DNA of 64,000 nt, from the NCBI RefSeq assembly GCF_017104715.1, contig NZ_JAAGPI010000039.1, positions 18,693 to 82,692 of the forward strand, written 5' to 3'. Below, piece after piece: positions 16,772 through 26,309 of this stretch. Origin of the DNA: Burkholderia sp. Ac-20365. GTDB taxonomy: Bacteria; Pseudomonadota; Gammaproteobacteria; Burkholderiales; Burkholderiaceae. The position numbers and the translations under genes are program-made. The notes under the pieces are model-generated. The model saw nothing but the letters and a program-made list of their open reading frames with translations, was not told the DNA's origin and did no database searches. Position 1 is the first letter of the stretch. Each line of letters begins with the position of its first letter.

Positions 16772-18247
16772 TCAGACGGGCGCGCGCTTCGGCGTGACCA
16801 TCGAAACCACGAACGTCACGATCACATTCACGACCAGCGCGATCAGGCCGATATAAAGCGGCCACGTCGAATCGCCGACATGCAGCGCGAACACCGGCTT
16901 GAGACCCTGCGAAATCGCGAGCCCCGTGCCGACGACGATGCCCACCAGCCAGCCGAGGAACAGGCCCGGCGTGTTGAGACGGCGCGTGTACAGCGAGAAC
17001 ACGATGGCCGGGAAGATCTGCAGAATCCACACGCCGCCGAGCAGTTGCAGGTCGATTGCGTATTGCGTCGGCAGGAACACGATGAACAGCAGCGCGCCAA
17101 ACTTCACGACCAGCGACACGATCTTCGCCGTCGATGCTTCCTGCGCGGGTGCCATGTCCGGCGACACCAGCGGACGCCACAGGTTACGCGTGAACAGGTT
17201 CGCCGCGCCGATCGACATGATGGCCGCTGGCACCAGCGCGCTGATCGCAATCGCCGCCGCTGCAAAACCGACGAACCACGCCGGGAACAGCGTGCCGAAC
17301 AGTGTCGGGACGATGTCGGACGCCGACTTCACGTGAATGCCTGCTGCAATTGCCATATAGCCGAGCAGCGCAATCAGGCCGAGCAGCAGCGTGTACGCGG
17401 GCAGAAAGATCGCGTTCTTGCGCACGGTCTGCATCGACGAAGACGACAGAACCGCCGTCATGGTGTGCGGATACATGAACGCAGCCAGTGCCGAGCCGAG
17501 CGCAAGCGATGCATACGCGGTGAACTGCGTCGGCTTCAGGATGATGCCCGTCGCGCCGCCCTTCGCCTTGAAGTAGGTATCTGCCGCGTCGAACACATGG
17601 CCATAGCCGCCGAGCTTCACGGGAATCAGCCACACCGCCGCGATCACGACGATATAGATCATGATGTCCTTGACGAACGCGATCATCGCCGGCGCACGCA
17701 GGCCGCTGGTATACGTATAGAGCGCGAGGATGATGAACGCGATCACGAGCGGCGCTTCACCCGAAATGCCGAGACCCTTGATGACGACCTGCATGCCGAC
17801 CAGTTGCAGCGCGATATAAGGCATCGTTGCGACGATACCCGTCAGCGCGACAGCCGCCGGAAACCACTTGCCGCCGTACTCGCCGTGCACATAGTCGGCT
17901 GCCGTGATGTGGTTTTTCGCGTGCGCGATCTTCCACAACTTGGGCATCACCGCGAACACGAACGGATACACGATGATCGTATAAGGCAGCGCGAAGAAGC
18001 CATACGCGCCAACCGAATAGACCAGTGCGGGAACCGCGATCACCGTATAGGCCGTATAGAAATCGCCGCCTACCAGGAACCACGAAATGATCGTGCCGAA
18101 TTGACGGCCGCCCAGACCCCACTCGTGCAATTGCGTGAGATCGCCCGCTTTCCAGCGCGCGGCCACGAAACCGAGGACGGTGACGAGAAGAAAGAATGCG
18201 ATGAAGACGGTCATCGCGACCGGGTTCACAGGGTTCAATTCACTCAT
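16772..18247 (-). CDS. Sodium:solute symporter, monocarboxylate (MctP-like) type
   Basis: 491-residue inner-membrane carrier with about 13 hydrophobic helices. It has the SSS-family signature segment around GGRQFGTIISWFLVGGDFYTAYT and a conserved core near PAAIMSIGAANLFTRN. Members paired with a DUF3311 protein import monocarboxylates such as lactate, pyruvate or acetate with a cation. The start codon overlaps the stop of the upstream DUF3311 gene in an ATGA junction, so translation is coupled. A strong terminator follows. Confidence 0.9.
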   Translation of the reverse strand: MSELNPVNPVAMTVFIAFFLLVTVLGFVAARWKAGDLTQLHEWGLGGRQFGTIISWFLVGGDFYTAYTVIAVPALVYSVGAYGFFALPYTIIVYPFVFAVMPKLWKIAHAKNHITAADYVHGEYGGKWFPAAVALTGIVATMPYIALQLVGMQVVIKGLGISGEAPLVIAFIILALYTYTSGLRAPAMIAFVKDIMIYIVVIAAVWLIPVKLGGYGHVFDAADTYFKAKGGATGIILKPTQFTAYASLALGSALAAFMYPHTMTAVLSSSSMQTVRKNAIFLPAYTLLLGLIALLGYMAIAAGIHVKSASDIVPTLFGTLFPAWFVGFAAAAIAISALVPAAIMSIGAANLFTRNLWRPLVSPDMAPAQEASTAKIVSLVVKFGALLFIVFLPTQYAIDLQLLGGVWILQIFPAIVFSLYTRRLNTPGLFLGWLVGIVVGTGLAISQGLKPVFALHVGDSTWPLYIGLIALVVNVIVTFVVSMVTPKRAPV

Positions 18248-18444
18248 TTTTTAATGCCCCGGTACACGACGTAGATCAGCAGCGACGTGAGCGGAACCCA
18301 CAGGAACTGATACCAGTAGAAGAAAGGAAAGCCAGCGAATGAAGGGCGTGTGTCGTTATAGAAAGGCAGCCACAACAGCGCGATATAGGGGATCAGCAAG
18401 ATGAGCCAGAGCCAAGAACGGCCGGCCGGTTCGGTAGGTTCCAC
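18244..18444 (-). CDS. DUF3311 small membrane protein, symporter partner
   Basis: 66 residues with two hydrophobic helices (WLWLILLIPYIALLWLPF and FLWVPLTSLLIYVVY). DUF3311 proteins regularly precede SSS-family carriers and are thought to be a small subunit or assembly factor. GTG at 18444 is preceded by GAGGG seven bases upstream, which fits better than longer upstream frames. It shares four bases (ATGA) with the symporter start. Confidence 0.88.
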   Translation of the reverse strand: MEPTEPAGRSWLWLILLIPYIALLWLPFYNDTRPSFAGFPFFYWYQFLWVPLTSLLIYVVYRGIKK

Positions 18445-18664
18445 GTATGTCCCTCTTTGGTCTATCTGATTGAATCCGCTTTGCTGGTGCGCCCGAACAA
18501 TATGTGTGGACGTGGATTCACACGAGCCGCCCATTTCACGCACGCCTGTTGCACGCGCCCGCAAAGGTACGCGCATTATCTGTGAAAACCTTTATTGTTG
18601 CTTGCAGCGTAACGAGCGGTTATTCAATGCGCGCAAAGCTTTCAATCAGCTTTAAAGCAACGAG

Positions 18665-19555
18665 TTATTTACGTGTGGCTTTGCCGAAACGCTCGCGCAG
18701 ATATTGCGTAAATGCACGAATCGTCACCGATGCCTGGCGATGCTGCGGATAGACCGCATATAACGTCAACGGCGGCGAGACAAAATCGCTGAGTACTTCG
18801 ACCAGCTTGCCGCTCGCCAACGCTTCGCACACGATGAACTCCGGCAGACGCGCAATGCCGAGCCCTGCAATTGCGGCATCGCGGATCACCTCGCCGTTGT
18901 TCACGCGCAGCGGGCCGTGCACTTCAATAGTCTTGCTCGCGCCATCGACGATGTACTCCCAGCCGCTGCGCGCTTCCTGCCCATACAGCAGGCACGCGTG
19001 ACGCGCGAGATCGTCGGGCGTTGCGGGCGGGCGCCGCGCCTTGCGATACGCGGGGCTGCAACACGCGACCATGCGCATCTCGGCGAGCTTCTGCGCGATC
19101 AGCGTCGAGTCCGCGAGCGTGCCGATACGCAGCGCCATGTCGAAACCCTCTCCAACTACATCGACGACCCGGTCGCTCAGTTCCAGGTCGATGCGCACGT
19201 CGGCATTTGCGCGCAGGAAGGCCGCGACGAGCGGCGACAGATGGATCATTCCGAACGACATCGGCGCGCTGACGCGCAGCAGGCCGCGCGGGTCCGAACG
19301 ACCCGATGTCATCGCCTGCTCGGCGTCCTCGACTTCACCGAGGATGCGCGTGGCCCGCTGATAGAACTCGTAGCCGAGGTCCGTCACCGCGAGCTTGCGC
19401 GTGTTGCGCACCAGCAGCCGCACGCCGAGGCTCGCCTCCAGCGCCATCACACGGCGGCTGACGAACTGCTTCGACAGATGCAGGCGGATGGCGGCCGCTG
19501 TGAAATTGCGCGCGTCGACGGTGGCGACGAAGATCTTCAGATCGTCCAGCTGCAT
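18665..19555 (-). CDS. LysR-family regulator divergent from pirin
   Basis: 296 residues: winged HTH at 1-60 (MQLDDLKIFVATVDARNFTA, LSKQFVSRRVMALE) and a LysR effector-binding domain to about 290. The start has no clear ribosome site. It lies divergently from a pirin/DoxX operon, an arrangement very common in Burkholderia where this regulator type controls pirin. A 158-bp shared gap contains both promoters. Effector unknown; quinone- or flavonoid-type redox signals are known for related systems, which is inference here. Confidence 0.88.
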   Translation of the reverse strand: MQLDDLKIFVATVDARNFTAAAIRLHLSKQFVSRRVMALEASLGVRLLVRNTRKLAVTDLGYEFYQRATRILGEVEDAEQAMTSGRSDPRGLLRVSAPMSFGMIHLSPLVAAFLRANADVRIDLELSDRVVDVVGEGFDMALRIGTLADSTLIAQKLAEMRMVACCSPAYRKARRPPATPDDLARHACLLYGQEARSGWEYIVDGASKTIEVHGPLRVNNGEVIRDAAIAGLGIARLPEFIVCEALASGKLVEVLSDFVSPPLTLYAVYPQHRQASVTIRAFTQYLRERFGKATRK

Positions 19556-19713
19556 TGGCCTGGCACCCTTTTTGTCAACTCAAATAGGACAGTGATTCCC
19601 GTTTGACGTCGATTATAGCCACTCTGATTGACCTACACTTTCATCACTGCTTCAGACAACGGCACCGCCGGTGTCGCGAGAGGCAAAAGCCAATCAGATA
19701 ACGGAGAAGGAAA

Positions 19714-20439
19714 ATGATCGACATCAGACACGCCAATGAACGCGGCCGCGCCGAACACGGCTGGCTCAGCTCGCGTCATACGTTTTCTTTTGCGAACTAC
19801 TACGATCCGAAGCAGATCGGCTTCTCCGATCTGCTGGTGATCAACGACGACCGCGTCGCACCCGGCCGCGGCTTCGGCAAGCATCCGCACCGCGACATGG
19901 AAATCTTCTCGTACGTGCTGGAAGGCGCGCTCGAGCACAAGGATTCGATGGGCACGGGTTCGGTGATCGTCCCCGGCGACGTGCAACTGATGAGCGCAGG
20001 CACGGGCGTCGCACACAGCGAGTTCAATCACTCGGCCAGCGACTCCGTGCACTTCCTGCAAATCTGGATCGCGCCGTCGGTGAAGAACGCAACGCCGCGT
20101 TATCAGCAGCAGAACTTTTCGGCGCAGGACAAGCGCGGCACGCTGCGGCTGGTGTTGTCGCCGGAAGGCACGGACGGTTCGCTCGAATTGCGCCAGGACG
20201 CACGTGTGTATGCCGGTCTGTTCGATGGCAATGAAACGGCAGGCGTCGATATCGCTGCGGATCGCTATGCGTATGTGCATGTGGCACGCGGCAGTGTGAA
20301 GCTGAATGGCGTCGAACTGAATGAAGGCGACGGTGCGCGTATTCGCAATGAACGCCGCCTGGAATTCACGGAAGGCCACGACGCGGAAGTACTCGTATTC
20401 GACCTGCGCAACAACGAAGTATCGGAATTGTGGTCCTGA
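19714..20439 (+). CDS. Pirin-family protein
   Basis: 241 residues of the bicupin pirin family, likely a metal-dependent quercetinase or redox-linked regulator. The metal ligands sit in GKHPHRDMEIFSYVLEG (two His and a Glu) and in GVAHSEFNHS, as in YhaK/pirin proteins. Preceded by GGAGAAGG. It is the first gene of a two-gene operon with a DoxX membrane protein and diverges from a LysR regulator. Confidence 0.93.
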   Translation: MIDIRHANERGRAEHGWLSSRHTFSFANYYDPKQIGFSDLLVINDDRVAPGRGFGKHPHRDMEIFSYVLEGALEHKDSMGTGSVIVPGDVQLMSAGTGVAHSEFNHSASDSVHFLQIWIAPSVKNATPRYQQQNFSAQDKRGTLRLVLSPEGTDGSLELRQDARVYAGLFDGNETAGVDIAADRYAYVHVARGSVKLNGVELNEGDGARIRNERRLEFTEGHDAEVLVFDLRNNEVSELWS

Positions 20440-20481
20440 GCGGCGAACGCCTGGACCCGGCTAAATGAAAGAGGATTGAAC

Positions 20482-20892
20482 ATGAACACGTTTATCGAAC
20501 AACGCAAGGATGCACTGCTGCTCGTCGCACGCGTGCTGCTCGTGGTGCTTTTCGTGCTATTCGGCTGGAGCAAGCTCACGGGTTTCTCGGGCACCGAGCA
20601 GTACATGGCATCGACGGGTGCACCCGTTCCAGCGCTGGCCGCAGTGATCGCGATCGTGATGGAGCTTGCAGTCGGTATCGTGATTGCTGTTGGCTTCAAG
20701 ACGCGCGTGCTTGCGCTGCTGCTTGCGGCGTACACACTCGCCACTGCGTTCATTGGCCATCACTTCTGGACGCAGACGGGTATGGAGCAATACATCAACA
20801 TGATCAACTTCTACAAGAACATCAGCATCATCGGCGGTTTGCTGCTGTTGTTCGTGACGGGTCCGGGAAAGTACTCGATCGATCGCGCATAA
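20482..20892 (+). CDS. DoxX-family membrane protein
   Basis: 136 residues with four hydrophobic helices and the DoxX hallmark LFVLFGWSKLTGFSG near the N-terminus. DoxX proteins are linked to quinone or thiol redox chemistry at the inner membrane. ATG at 20482 has AGAGGA upstream, better than TTG at 20476. It lies 42 bp after pirin, and a strong terminator follows, closing the operon. Confidence 0.92.
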   Translation: MNTFIEQRKDALLLVARVLLVVLFVLFGWSKLTGFSGTEQYMASTGAPVPALAAVIAIVMELAVGIVIAVGFKTRVLALLLAAYTLATAFIGHHFWTQTGMEQYINMINFYKNISIIGGLLLLFVTGPGKYSIDRA

Positions 20893-20920
20893 GCGACCCG
20901 ACCGATTAGAGAAGTTGTCA

Positions 20921-20948
20921 AAAGGGCGGCCTTCGGGCCGCCCTTTTT
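20921..20948 (+). terminator. Rho-independent terminator after DoxX
   Basis: AAAGGGCGGCC-TTCG-GGCCGCCCTTT followed by further T residues; a GNRA-like TTCG loop and an 11-bp perfect stem. Confidence 0.95.
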
Positions 20949-21170
20949 GTTGTTTGCAATCCGGTGACGTGCACTTTCGGCATGAATGCAACACTCCTGT
21001 CACGTTCAGAGCGTCGCCGAAATCGATGTGATAAAAGTCCGCGGGCCTGTATGAGACAAGGTGCGCGCGGAGCCATAAGACATCCATAGATGCCATGCAT
21101 TTCCGCCACCCGCAGCGCATAACAACAATTCGCTCGTGCAGGGTTCTCAACACATGAAAAGACAATACCC

Positions 21171-22307
21171 ATGACCAGGCAAATCAATCGGACAGTTGCG
21201 GCGTTAGGCGCGACCACCCTCGCTCTCGCATGCCAAAGCGCATTCGCGCAAAGCTCGGTGACGCTGTATGGCGTCGCGGATGTCGGCATTCGCTATCTCA
21301 CGCATTCGAATGCGAATAACGACGGCAAGCTCTTCATGACCAACGGCGCCATCACGAATAGCCGTTTCGGCATTAAAGGCTCGGAAGATCTCGGCAATGG
21401 CCTGAAGGCGATCTTCCAGCTGGAAAGCGGCATCGATCTGCAAAGCGGTGCGCAATCGGATAGCAAGCGCCTGTTCAATCGCGCGGCCTATGTCGGCCTG
21501 TCGAGCAACTACGGCACGCTCACGCTCGGTCGTCAGAAGACGCCGCTGTTCGATCTGCTCGGCGATACCTACGATCCTCTGACAGTCGGTAACTACTTCG
21601 AAAACGCATGGCTGCCCGTCGCGCTCGGCGCGGGTCTCTATGCGGATAACGCCGTGAAGTACGACGGCAAGTTCGGCGGCCTGAACGTGAAGGCCATGTA
21701 CTCGTTCGGCACCAACTCGACGTCCACGGGCGCGGACGGCTTCTCCGGCCAGATCCCCGGGCACCTCGGCGCGGGCAACATGTACGGCTTCACGGCTTCG
21801 TACTCGTTTGGTTCGCTGAGCATCGGCGCAGGCGTGCAGCAAAACAGCGACAACTCGAATCACAAGCAGACCATCTATAACGCGAATGCCGTCTACGCGT
21901 TCAGCACGACCAGGTTCTACGTCGGCTATATCCATTCGAAGGACGACACGGGCTTTGTCGACAGCACCCTGTCGCAGCGCGACCTGACGCTCGGTGTCGA
22001 TATCCTGAAGGGCTCGGGCCGCAAGGACGACGGTCCGTTCGCAGGCGTGACGTGGCAAGCCACGCCCGCACTGCTGCTGACGGGCGCGTTCTACTACGAC
22101 CACATGAAGAACGCTGCGATCGGCGGCGGCGCGGTGGGCAGCGGCAACCGCTACACGGGCGTGGCCGTGGCGGAATATGCGCTGTCAAAGCGCACGGAAG
22201 TGTACGGCACCGTCGACTTCAACAAGGTCACGGGCGCGGCGACGGTGGAACTGCCGGGCACGTCGAACCAGACGGGCGTGTCGGTGGGTATTCGCAACAT
22301 CTTCTGA
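21171..22307 (+). CDS. Gram-negative porin (beta-proteobacterial type)
   Basis: 378-residue outer-membrane trimeric porin. Signal peptide of about 26 residues with cleavage after AFA, then QSSVTLYGVADVGIRY, the hallmark start of Neisseria/Burkholderia-type porins, a GIKGSEDLGNGL segment, LGRQKTPLFD (loop L3 region) and terminal Phe for barrel assembly. It is monocistronic, with its own terminator downstream. The start ATG has only a weak ribosome site. The solute it passes cannot be told from sequence. Confidence 0.95.
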   Translation: MTRQINRTVAALGATTLALACQSAFAQSSVTLYGVADVGIRYLTHSNANNDGKLFMTNGAITNSRFGIKGSEDLGNGLKAIFQLESGIDLQSGAQSDSKRLFNRAAYVGLSSNYGTLTLGRQKTPLFDLLGDTYDPLTVGNYFENAWLPVALGAGLYADNAVKYDGKFGGLNVKAMYSFGTNSTSTGADGFSGQIPGHLGAGNMYGFTASYSFGSLSIGAGVQQNSDNSNHKQTIYNANAVYAFSTTRFYVGYIHSKDDTGFVDSTLSQRDLTLGVDILKGSGRKDDGPFAGVTWQATPALLLTGAFYYDHMKNAAIGGGAVGSGNRYTGVAVAEYALSKRTEVYGTVDFNKVTGAATVELPGTSNQTGVSVGIRNIF

Positions 22308-22352
22308 TTTGAAGGCGATGCGCGTGCTTGATGGCGCGCGATTGCCATTGGA

Positions 22353-22387
22353 GGGCGACATGGCTTCAAAGGCCATGCCGCCCTTTT
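22353..22387 (+). terminator. Rho-independent terminator after the porin
   Basis: Stem GGGCG-n-CATGGC / GCCATG-n-CGCCC with a short loop and one mismatch, followed by five T residues. Confidence 0.85.
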
Positions 22388-22485
22388 TCATTCGGGGCGG
22401 CGCGAGGCATGTATTCGGCTCAACTGTGATATACAGGGAAAACCCGTAAATTGCAGTTGTTTATCTTCAGTCGAGTAGTACCAGC

Positions 22486-22620
22486 ATGAAACGCATTGCC
22501 GCCTTTTGTCTGACCACGTGGTCCGCCGCCGCACTCCTTTATTTTGGCCAGCACTCGGTTGCGCTCATTGCATTGAGCGGAGTCGTCGTGTTCGGCGGGT
22601 ATGATCTGCTGCGCCCGTAA
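22486..22620 (+). CDS. Small membrane protein of 44 residues
   Basis: An open frame MKRIAAFCLTTWSAAALLYF continuing through a second hydrophobic stretch (SVALIALSGVVVFGGY) and ending DLLRP. Two short hydrophobic helices joined by GQH, with a positively charged start, fit a tiny inner-membrane protein. The ribosome site is weak. It stands alone between the porin terminator and the desaturase operon. Not recognised; codon use fits the surrounding genes. The rest of the 22308-22790 gap is non-coding. Confidence 0.55.
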   Translation: MKRIAAFCLTTWSAAALLYFGQHSVALIALSGVVVFGGYDLLRP

Positions 22621-22790
22621 GTCCCCTATTTCTCAGCGCCCGCGCCTGCTCGGCGCGACTTGATGGAAACCCATCATTTTTCGGCGTGAGGCTTCTGTCT
22701 CCTTCAACTATCTTTGTGCAAACGGAATGTGTTCCCGAAGCTTCTAGCTGAGGGAAATCCCGCAAACACACCAAGATCAGGAGACGCTTT

Positions 22791-23819
22791 ATGTCCTCGC
22801 CCTCGGCCGTCGACAGCACTTCTGCCCCTCGCCTTACCGATCCCGCTTTCGACGCACGCATCGCAGAGCAGTGGTACCAGCCGCGCATTCCGCGCGCGGT
22901 GCTCAAGGAACTGATGAAGCGCGACGACGCAGCGGGTCTGCGCAATTTCATTCCGTGGTTCGTGCTGCTCGTCGCGTCCGGCGCGCTCGCGGCGTTCACA
23001 TGGGGAACGTGGTGGGCCGTGCCCGCGTTCTTCGTGTACGGCACGATCTATTCATCGAGCGACGCGCGCTGGCACGAACTGTCGCACGGCACGCCGTTCA
23101 AGACGCGCTGGATCAACGACGCGTTTTATCACCTGTCCTCATTCATGACGATCCGCGAAGGCTACTGGTGGCGCTGGAGTCATGCGCGGCATCACACGCA
23201 TACGTACTTCCAGACACGCGACCCTGAAATCCAGGTGACGCGTCCGACGCAGGTGCTGCCCATCATCGCGGACTTTCTCGGGCTGGTCGGCTGTACGCTG
23301 GAAATCAAAAAGGTCGTGCGCCACGCATTCGGCCGCGTCGATGCCGCGACCGACGCGTTTCTGCCCGCCAGCGAAAAACCCAAGATGATCTGGTCGTGCC
23401 GCATCTATCTGGCCGTCGTGATCGCAACGATTGCACTCGCTATCGCGATGCACAGCTTCCTGCCGCTGATGTTCGTGTGGACTCCACGCTTCTACGGCGG
23501 CTGGCTGCATCAACTGCTTGGTCTTACGCAGCATGCGGGACTCGCCGTCAATGTGAAGGATCACCGGCTCAACACGCGCACCATCCATACCAACTTCGTG
23601 TTCCGCTTTCTTTATCTGAACATGAACTATCACCTCGAACATCATCTGCTGCCGATGGTGCCGTTTCATGCGCTGCCGCGTCTTCATGAAGCGATCAAGG
23701 ACCAGTTGCCGCCCGCGTATCCGAGCGTCTATGCCGCGTATCGCGAGATGCTGCCCGCGCTATGGAAACAACGTACCGATCCAACGCATGTGATCGAGCG
23801 GATCGTTCCGACTGTGTGA
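22791..23819 (+). CDS. Fatty-acid-desaturase-type di-iron oxygenase (MocD-like)
   Basis: 342-residue membrane oxygenase with the three histidine boxes HELSH (95-99), HARHH (131-135) and HLEHH (281-285), and extra His247 (TQHAG). It is followed by a Rieske ferredoxin and an FAD-dependent reductase, so it probably receives electrons from them. In rhizobia the same trio (MocD, MocE, MocF) removes the methyl group of the rhizopine 3-O-methyl-scyllo-inosamine. RBS AGGAGA precedes the ATG. First gene of a tightly packed four-gene operon. A role in oxidative demethylation or hydroxylation is inferred from context and family. Confidence 0.85.
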   Translation: MSSPSAVDSTSAPRLTDPAFDARIAEQWYQPRIPRAVLKELMKRDDAAGLRNFIPWFVLLVASGALAAFTWGTWWAVPAFFVYGTIYSSSDARWHELSHGTPFKTRWINDAFYHLSSFMTIREGYWWRWSHARHHTHTYFQTRDPEIQVTRPTQVLPIIADFLGLVGCTLEIKKVVRHAFGRVDAATDAFLPASEKPKMIWSCRIYLAVVIATIALAIAMHSFLPLMFVWTPRFYGGWLHQLLGLTQHAGLAVNVKDHRLNTRTIHTNFVFRFLYLNMNYHLEHHLLPMVPFHALPRLHEAIKDQLPPAYPSVYAAYREMLPALWKQRTDPTHVIERIVPTV

Positions 23820-23857
23820 TCGATAGAGACAGAAACAGAACATTCAAGGAGACAGCG

Positions 23858-24205
23858 ATGAGCGTCGAAACGAACGCAAAGGTCCACTGGATTGCCGCCG
23901 GCGCACCCGACGATATCGACGAAGAAGACGTGATGCGTTTCGATCACGCTGGCGCGAGCTACGCCGTGTATCGGATCGCAGAGGGCTTTTACGCATCGGA
24001 TGGCTGGTGCACGCATGAGCATGCGCATCTTGCCGATGGCTTCGTCGTGAATCGCGAGATCGAATGTCCGCTGCATCAGGGGCGTTTCGACATTCCCAGT
24101 GGCAAGGCAAAGAGCGCACCCGTGTGCGTGCATCTGAAAACGTATCCGGTGCGTGTCGAGAATGGCGAAGTGCTGCTTGGCCTGCCCGCGCAGGATGCAT
24201 CATGA
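23858..24205 (+). CDS. Rieske [2Fe-2S] ferredoxin (MocE-like)
   Basis: 115 residues with the cluster ligands Cys51-x-His53 (WCTHEHAHL) and Cys70-x2-His73 (CPLHQGRFD), the standard Rieske pattern of non-haem-iron dioxygenase ferredoxins. AAGGAGA precedes the ATG. The 3' end overlaps the start of the reductase gene in an ATGA junction. It would carry electrons from the reductase to the desaturase-type oxygenase. Confidence 0.93.
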   Translation: MSVETNAKVHWIAAGAPDDIDEEDVMRFDHAGASYAVYRIAEGFYASDGWCTHEHAHLADGFVVNREIECPLHQGRFDIPSGKAKSAPVCVHLKTYPVRVENGEVLLGLPAQDAS

Positions 24206-25449
24206 GCACGCAAGCCGCGATGGTGATTATCGGTGCCGGCCAATGCGGCGTACGCACGGCCGCCGCATTGCGCGAGAACGGCTGGGACGGCGAGATCACG
24301 CTGCTCGGCAATGAAGGTGCCGCGCCATATGACCGGCCACCATTGTCGAAAGCGGTGTTGCTCGGCGAGCGCAGCACGGCGCAATGCGCGTTCTACGACG
24401 ACGCCTTCTATCTGGACAAGCGCATCGACTTGCGCATCGACGCAGGCGTGCAGCAGATCGACCGCGCGGCGCGCAAGGTCGTGTTGCACGATGGACGCAC
24501 GATCGACTACCAACGCCTGCTGATTGCAACAGGCGCCGAACCAAGACGGCTCGACGTGCAAGGTGCGAATCTCGCGGGCGTTCACCTTCTGCGCACGGCA
24601 AGCGACGCGAATACGCTTGCCGAAGCCTTGCAGCCTGCACAGCGCATCGTGATCGTCGGCGCGGGTTTCATCGGTCTCGAAGTCGCGGCATCGGCGGTGG
24701 CGCGGGGTTGCGACGTGACGGTGATCGAAGCGGGCGCGCGTGCGTTGATGCGTGCTGTGCCGGAAATCGTCGCGGGCTATCTGATCGACAAGCATCGCGA
24801 GATGGGCGTAAAGATCCACTTCGGCGCGCAGATCGATCGACTGCTGGGCAGCACGCGTGTGACAGGCGTCAAGCTCAAGGACGGCACGCAGATCGATTGC
24901 GATTGCGTCGTGGTCGGCATCGGCGTAAAACCGCGCACGGAACTGGCGGAGGCGGCAGGCATCGACGTCGCGGATGGGATCGCTGTCGACGACACCTTGC
25001 GCACTAATGACCCGCACATCTTCGCAGCCGGCGACGTGTGCTCGTTTCCGCACCGCCTCTTCAGGCGACGCATGCGGCTGGAATGCTGGAAGAACGCCGA
25101 GGATCACGCACGCATCGTCGCGCGCAACATGCTGGAGCGCGGCGAAACCTACTCCGAAGTGCCGTGGTTCTGGTCGAATCAATACGACATGACGATCCAG
25201 ATTGCCGGCATGCCCGCGTTCGGCGTGCAAAGCGTCGTGCGCGAAACGGGCGACACGTCGCGCATTTTCTTCGCACTCGATCGCGATGGCGTACTGGTTG
25301 GCGCAAGCGGTGTCGGCAAGGTCAGCGAGATCGCGCGCGACGTGCGCATCGCACAGACCTTGATCGGGCAACGTGCGTGCATCGAGCCTGCATTGCTCGA
25401 AGACCGCAACGTAAAGCTCAAAGGACTCGTCGCCGCGGAGGCAGCATGA
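24202..25449 (+). CDS. FAD-dependent ferredoxin reductase (MocF-like)
   Basis: 415 residues of the BphA4/rubredoxin-reductase type. FAD-binding GxGxxG at residues 10-15 (IGAGQCG), the NAD(P)H-binding motif IVGAGFIGLEVA near 151, and the second FAD motif IFAAGDVCSFP near 273. It passes electrons from NADH to the upstream Rieske ferredoxin. ATGA overlaps link it to both neighbours. A C-terminal dimerisation domain is present, so length is normal. Confidence 0.93.
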   Translation: MSTQAAMVIIGAGQCGVRTAAALRENGWDGEITLLGNEGAAPYDRPPLSKAVLLGERSTAQCAFYDDAFYLDKRIDLRIDAGVQQIDRAARKVVLHDGRTIDYQRLLIATGAEPRRLDVQGANLAGVHLLRTASDANTLAEALQPAQRIVIVGAGFIGLEVAASAVARGCDVTVIEAGARALMRAVPEIVAGYLIDKHREMGVKIHFGAQIDRLLGSTRVTGVKLKDGTQIDCDCVVVGIGVKPRTELAEAAGIDVADGIAVDDTLRTNDPHIFAAGDVCSFPHRLFRRRMRLECWKNAEDHARIVARNMLERGETYSEVPWFWSNQYDMTIQIAGMPAFGVQSVVRETGDTSRIFFALDRDGVLVGASGVGKVSEIARDVRIAQTLIGQRACIEPALLEDRNVKLKGLVAAEAA

Positions 25450-26309
25450 CGCAACGGCTCGCCGTGTATCAGTCGTTATGGGCGATGGAGCGGCGTCATA
25501 CCGACGGCTTCGAGCGCTCGCTCGAAGAGAACCTCGCGATGATCGCGCAAGCGGGTTTCGAAGGTGTGAGCACATCGTTTGGATCACGCGAAAATGCACG
25601 ACGTCTTTCGCAAGTACTCGCGCAACATGGTCTGCAAGCCGAGGCGCAATGCTTTCCGCGCACTGTCGATGACCTGAAGCCGATACTCGAAATCGCTGTC
25701 GAGTTCGGCGCGCATCACATCGACTTGCAACCTGACGCGCGGCCGCGCCGTCTTGCCGATGCACTCGTATTGATCGACGGCTGGCAACGGCTCGCGGAAC
25801 AGGTGGACATTCCCGTCTACATCGAAACGCATCGCGACCGCATGACGACGGACCTGCATTTCATGCTCGATCTGCTCGATGAGCGGCCCAATCTGCGTTT
25901 GCTCGGCGATCTGTCGCATTACCTCGTCGGCCGTGAATTCGCATGGCCCGTGAACGAAGAAAACGAAGCGGCGATGCAGCGGATCATCGCGCATTCGTGG
26001 GCGTTTCATGGGCGCGTCGCGAGCCGCGAACAGGTGCAGATCGAAATCTCGTTCGAGCCGCACCGCATGTGGGTCGATCTGTTTTTGCGCTGGTGGCGCG
26101 ATGGTTTTGCATCATGGCGCAAGCGCGCCGGCCCTGATGACACACTCGTCTTCACCTGCGAACTGGGGCCGAAGCCTTACGCGATCATCGGACGCGACGG
26201 CAACGATACGACGGACCGCTGGGCCGAATCGCTCTTGATGCACGACTGGATACGCGATCTATGGAATGAAGTCGTGCAGGACCAAACAGCCGCGCTCGAC
26301 GCAAGCTAG
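25446..26309 (+). CDS. Sugar-phosphate isomerase/epimerase family TIM barrel (MocC-like position)
   Basis: 287 residues of the xylose-isomerase-like/AP-endonuclease-2 fold, which binds a divalent metal at the barrel mouth. Possible metal ligands are visible around YIETHRDRM and LLGDLSHYLVG and in the late CELGP segment. It begins in an ATGA overlap with the reductase and ends in a 4-bp tail-to-tail overlap with the LacI gene. In rhizobial moc loci a protein of this fold (MocC) acts next to MocDEF; an inositol or keto-sugar substrate is therefore plausible. Confidence 0.82.
   Translation: MTQRLAVYQSLWAMERRHTDGFERSLEENLAMIAQAGFEGVSTSFGSRENARRLSQVLAQHGLQAEAQCFPRTVDDLKPILEIAVEFGAHHIDLQPDARPRRLADALVLIDGWQRLAEQVDIPVYIETHRDRMTTDLHFMLDLLDERPNLRLLGDLSHYLVGREFAWPVNEENEAAMQRIIAHSWAFHGRVASREQVQIEISFEPHRMWVDLFLRWWRDGFASWRKRAGPDDTLVFTCELGPKPYAIIGRDGNDTTDRWAESLLMHDWIRDLWNEVVQDQTAALDAS

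Noticed and set aside
16766..18274. A 502-codon plus-strand frame
   Set aside because: Antisense to the sodium-solute symporter, rich in Arg, His and Asp as expected for a shadow frame.
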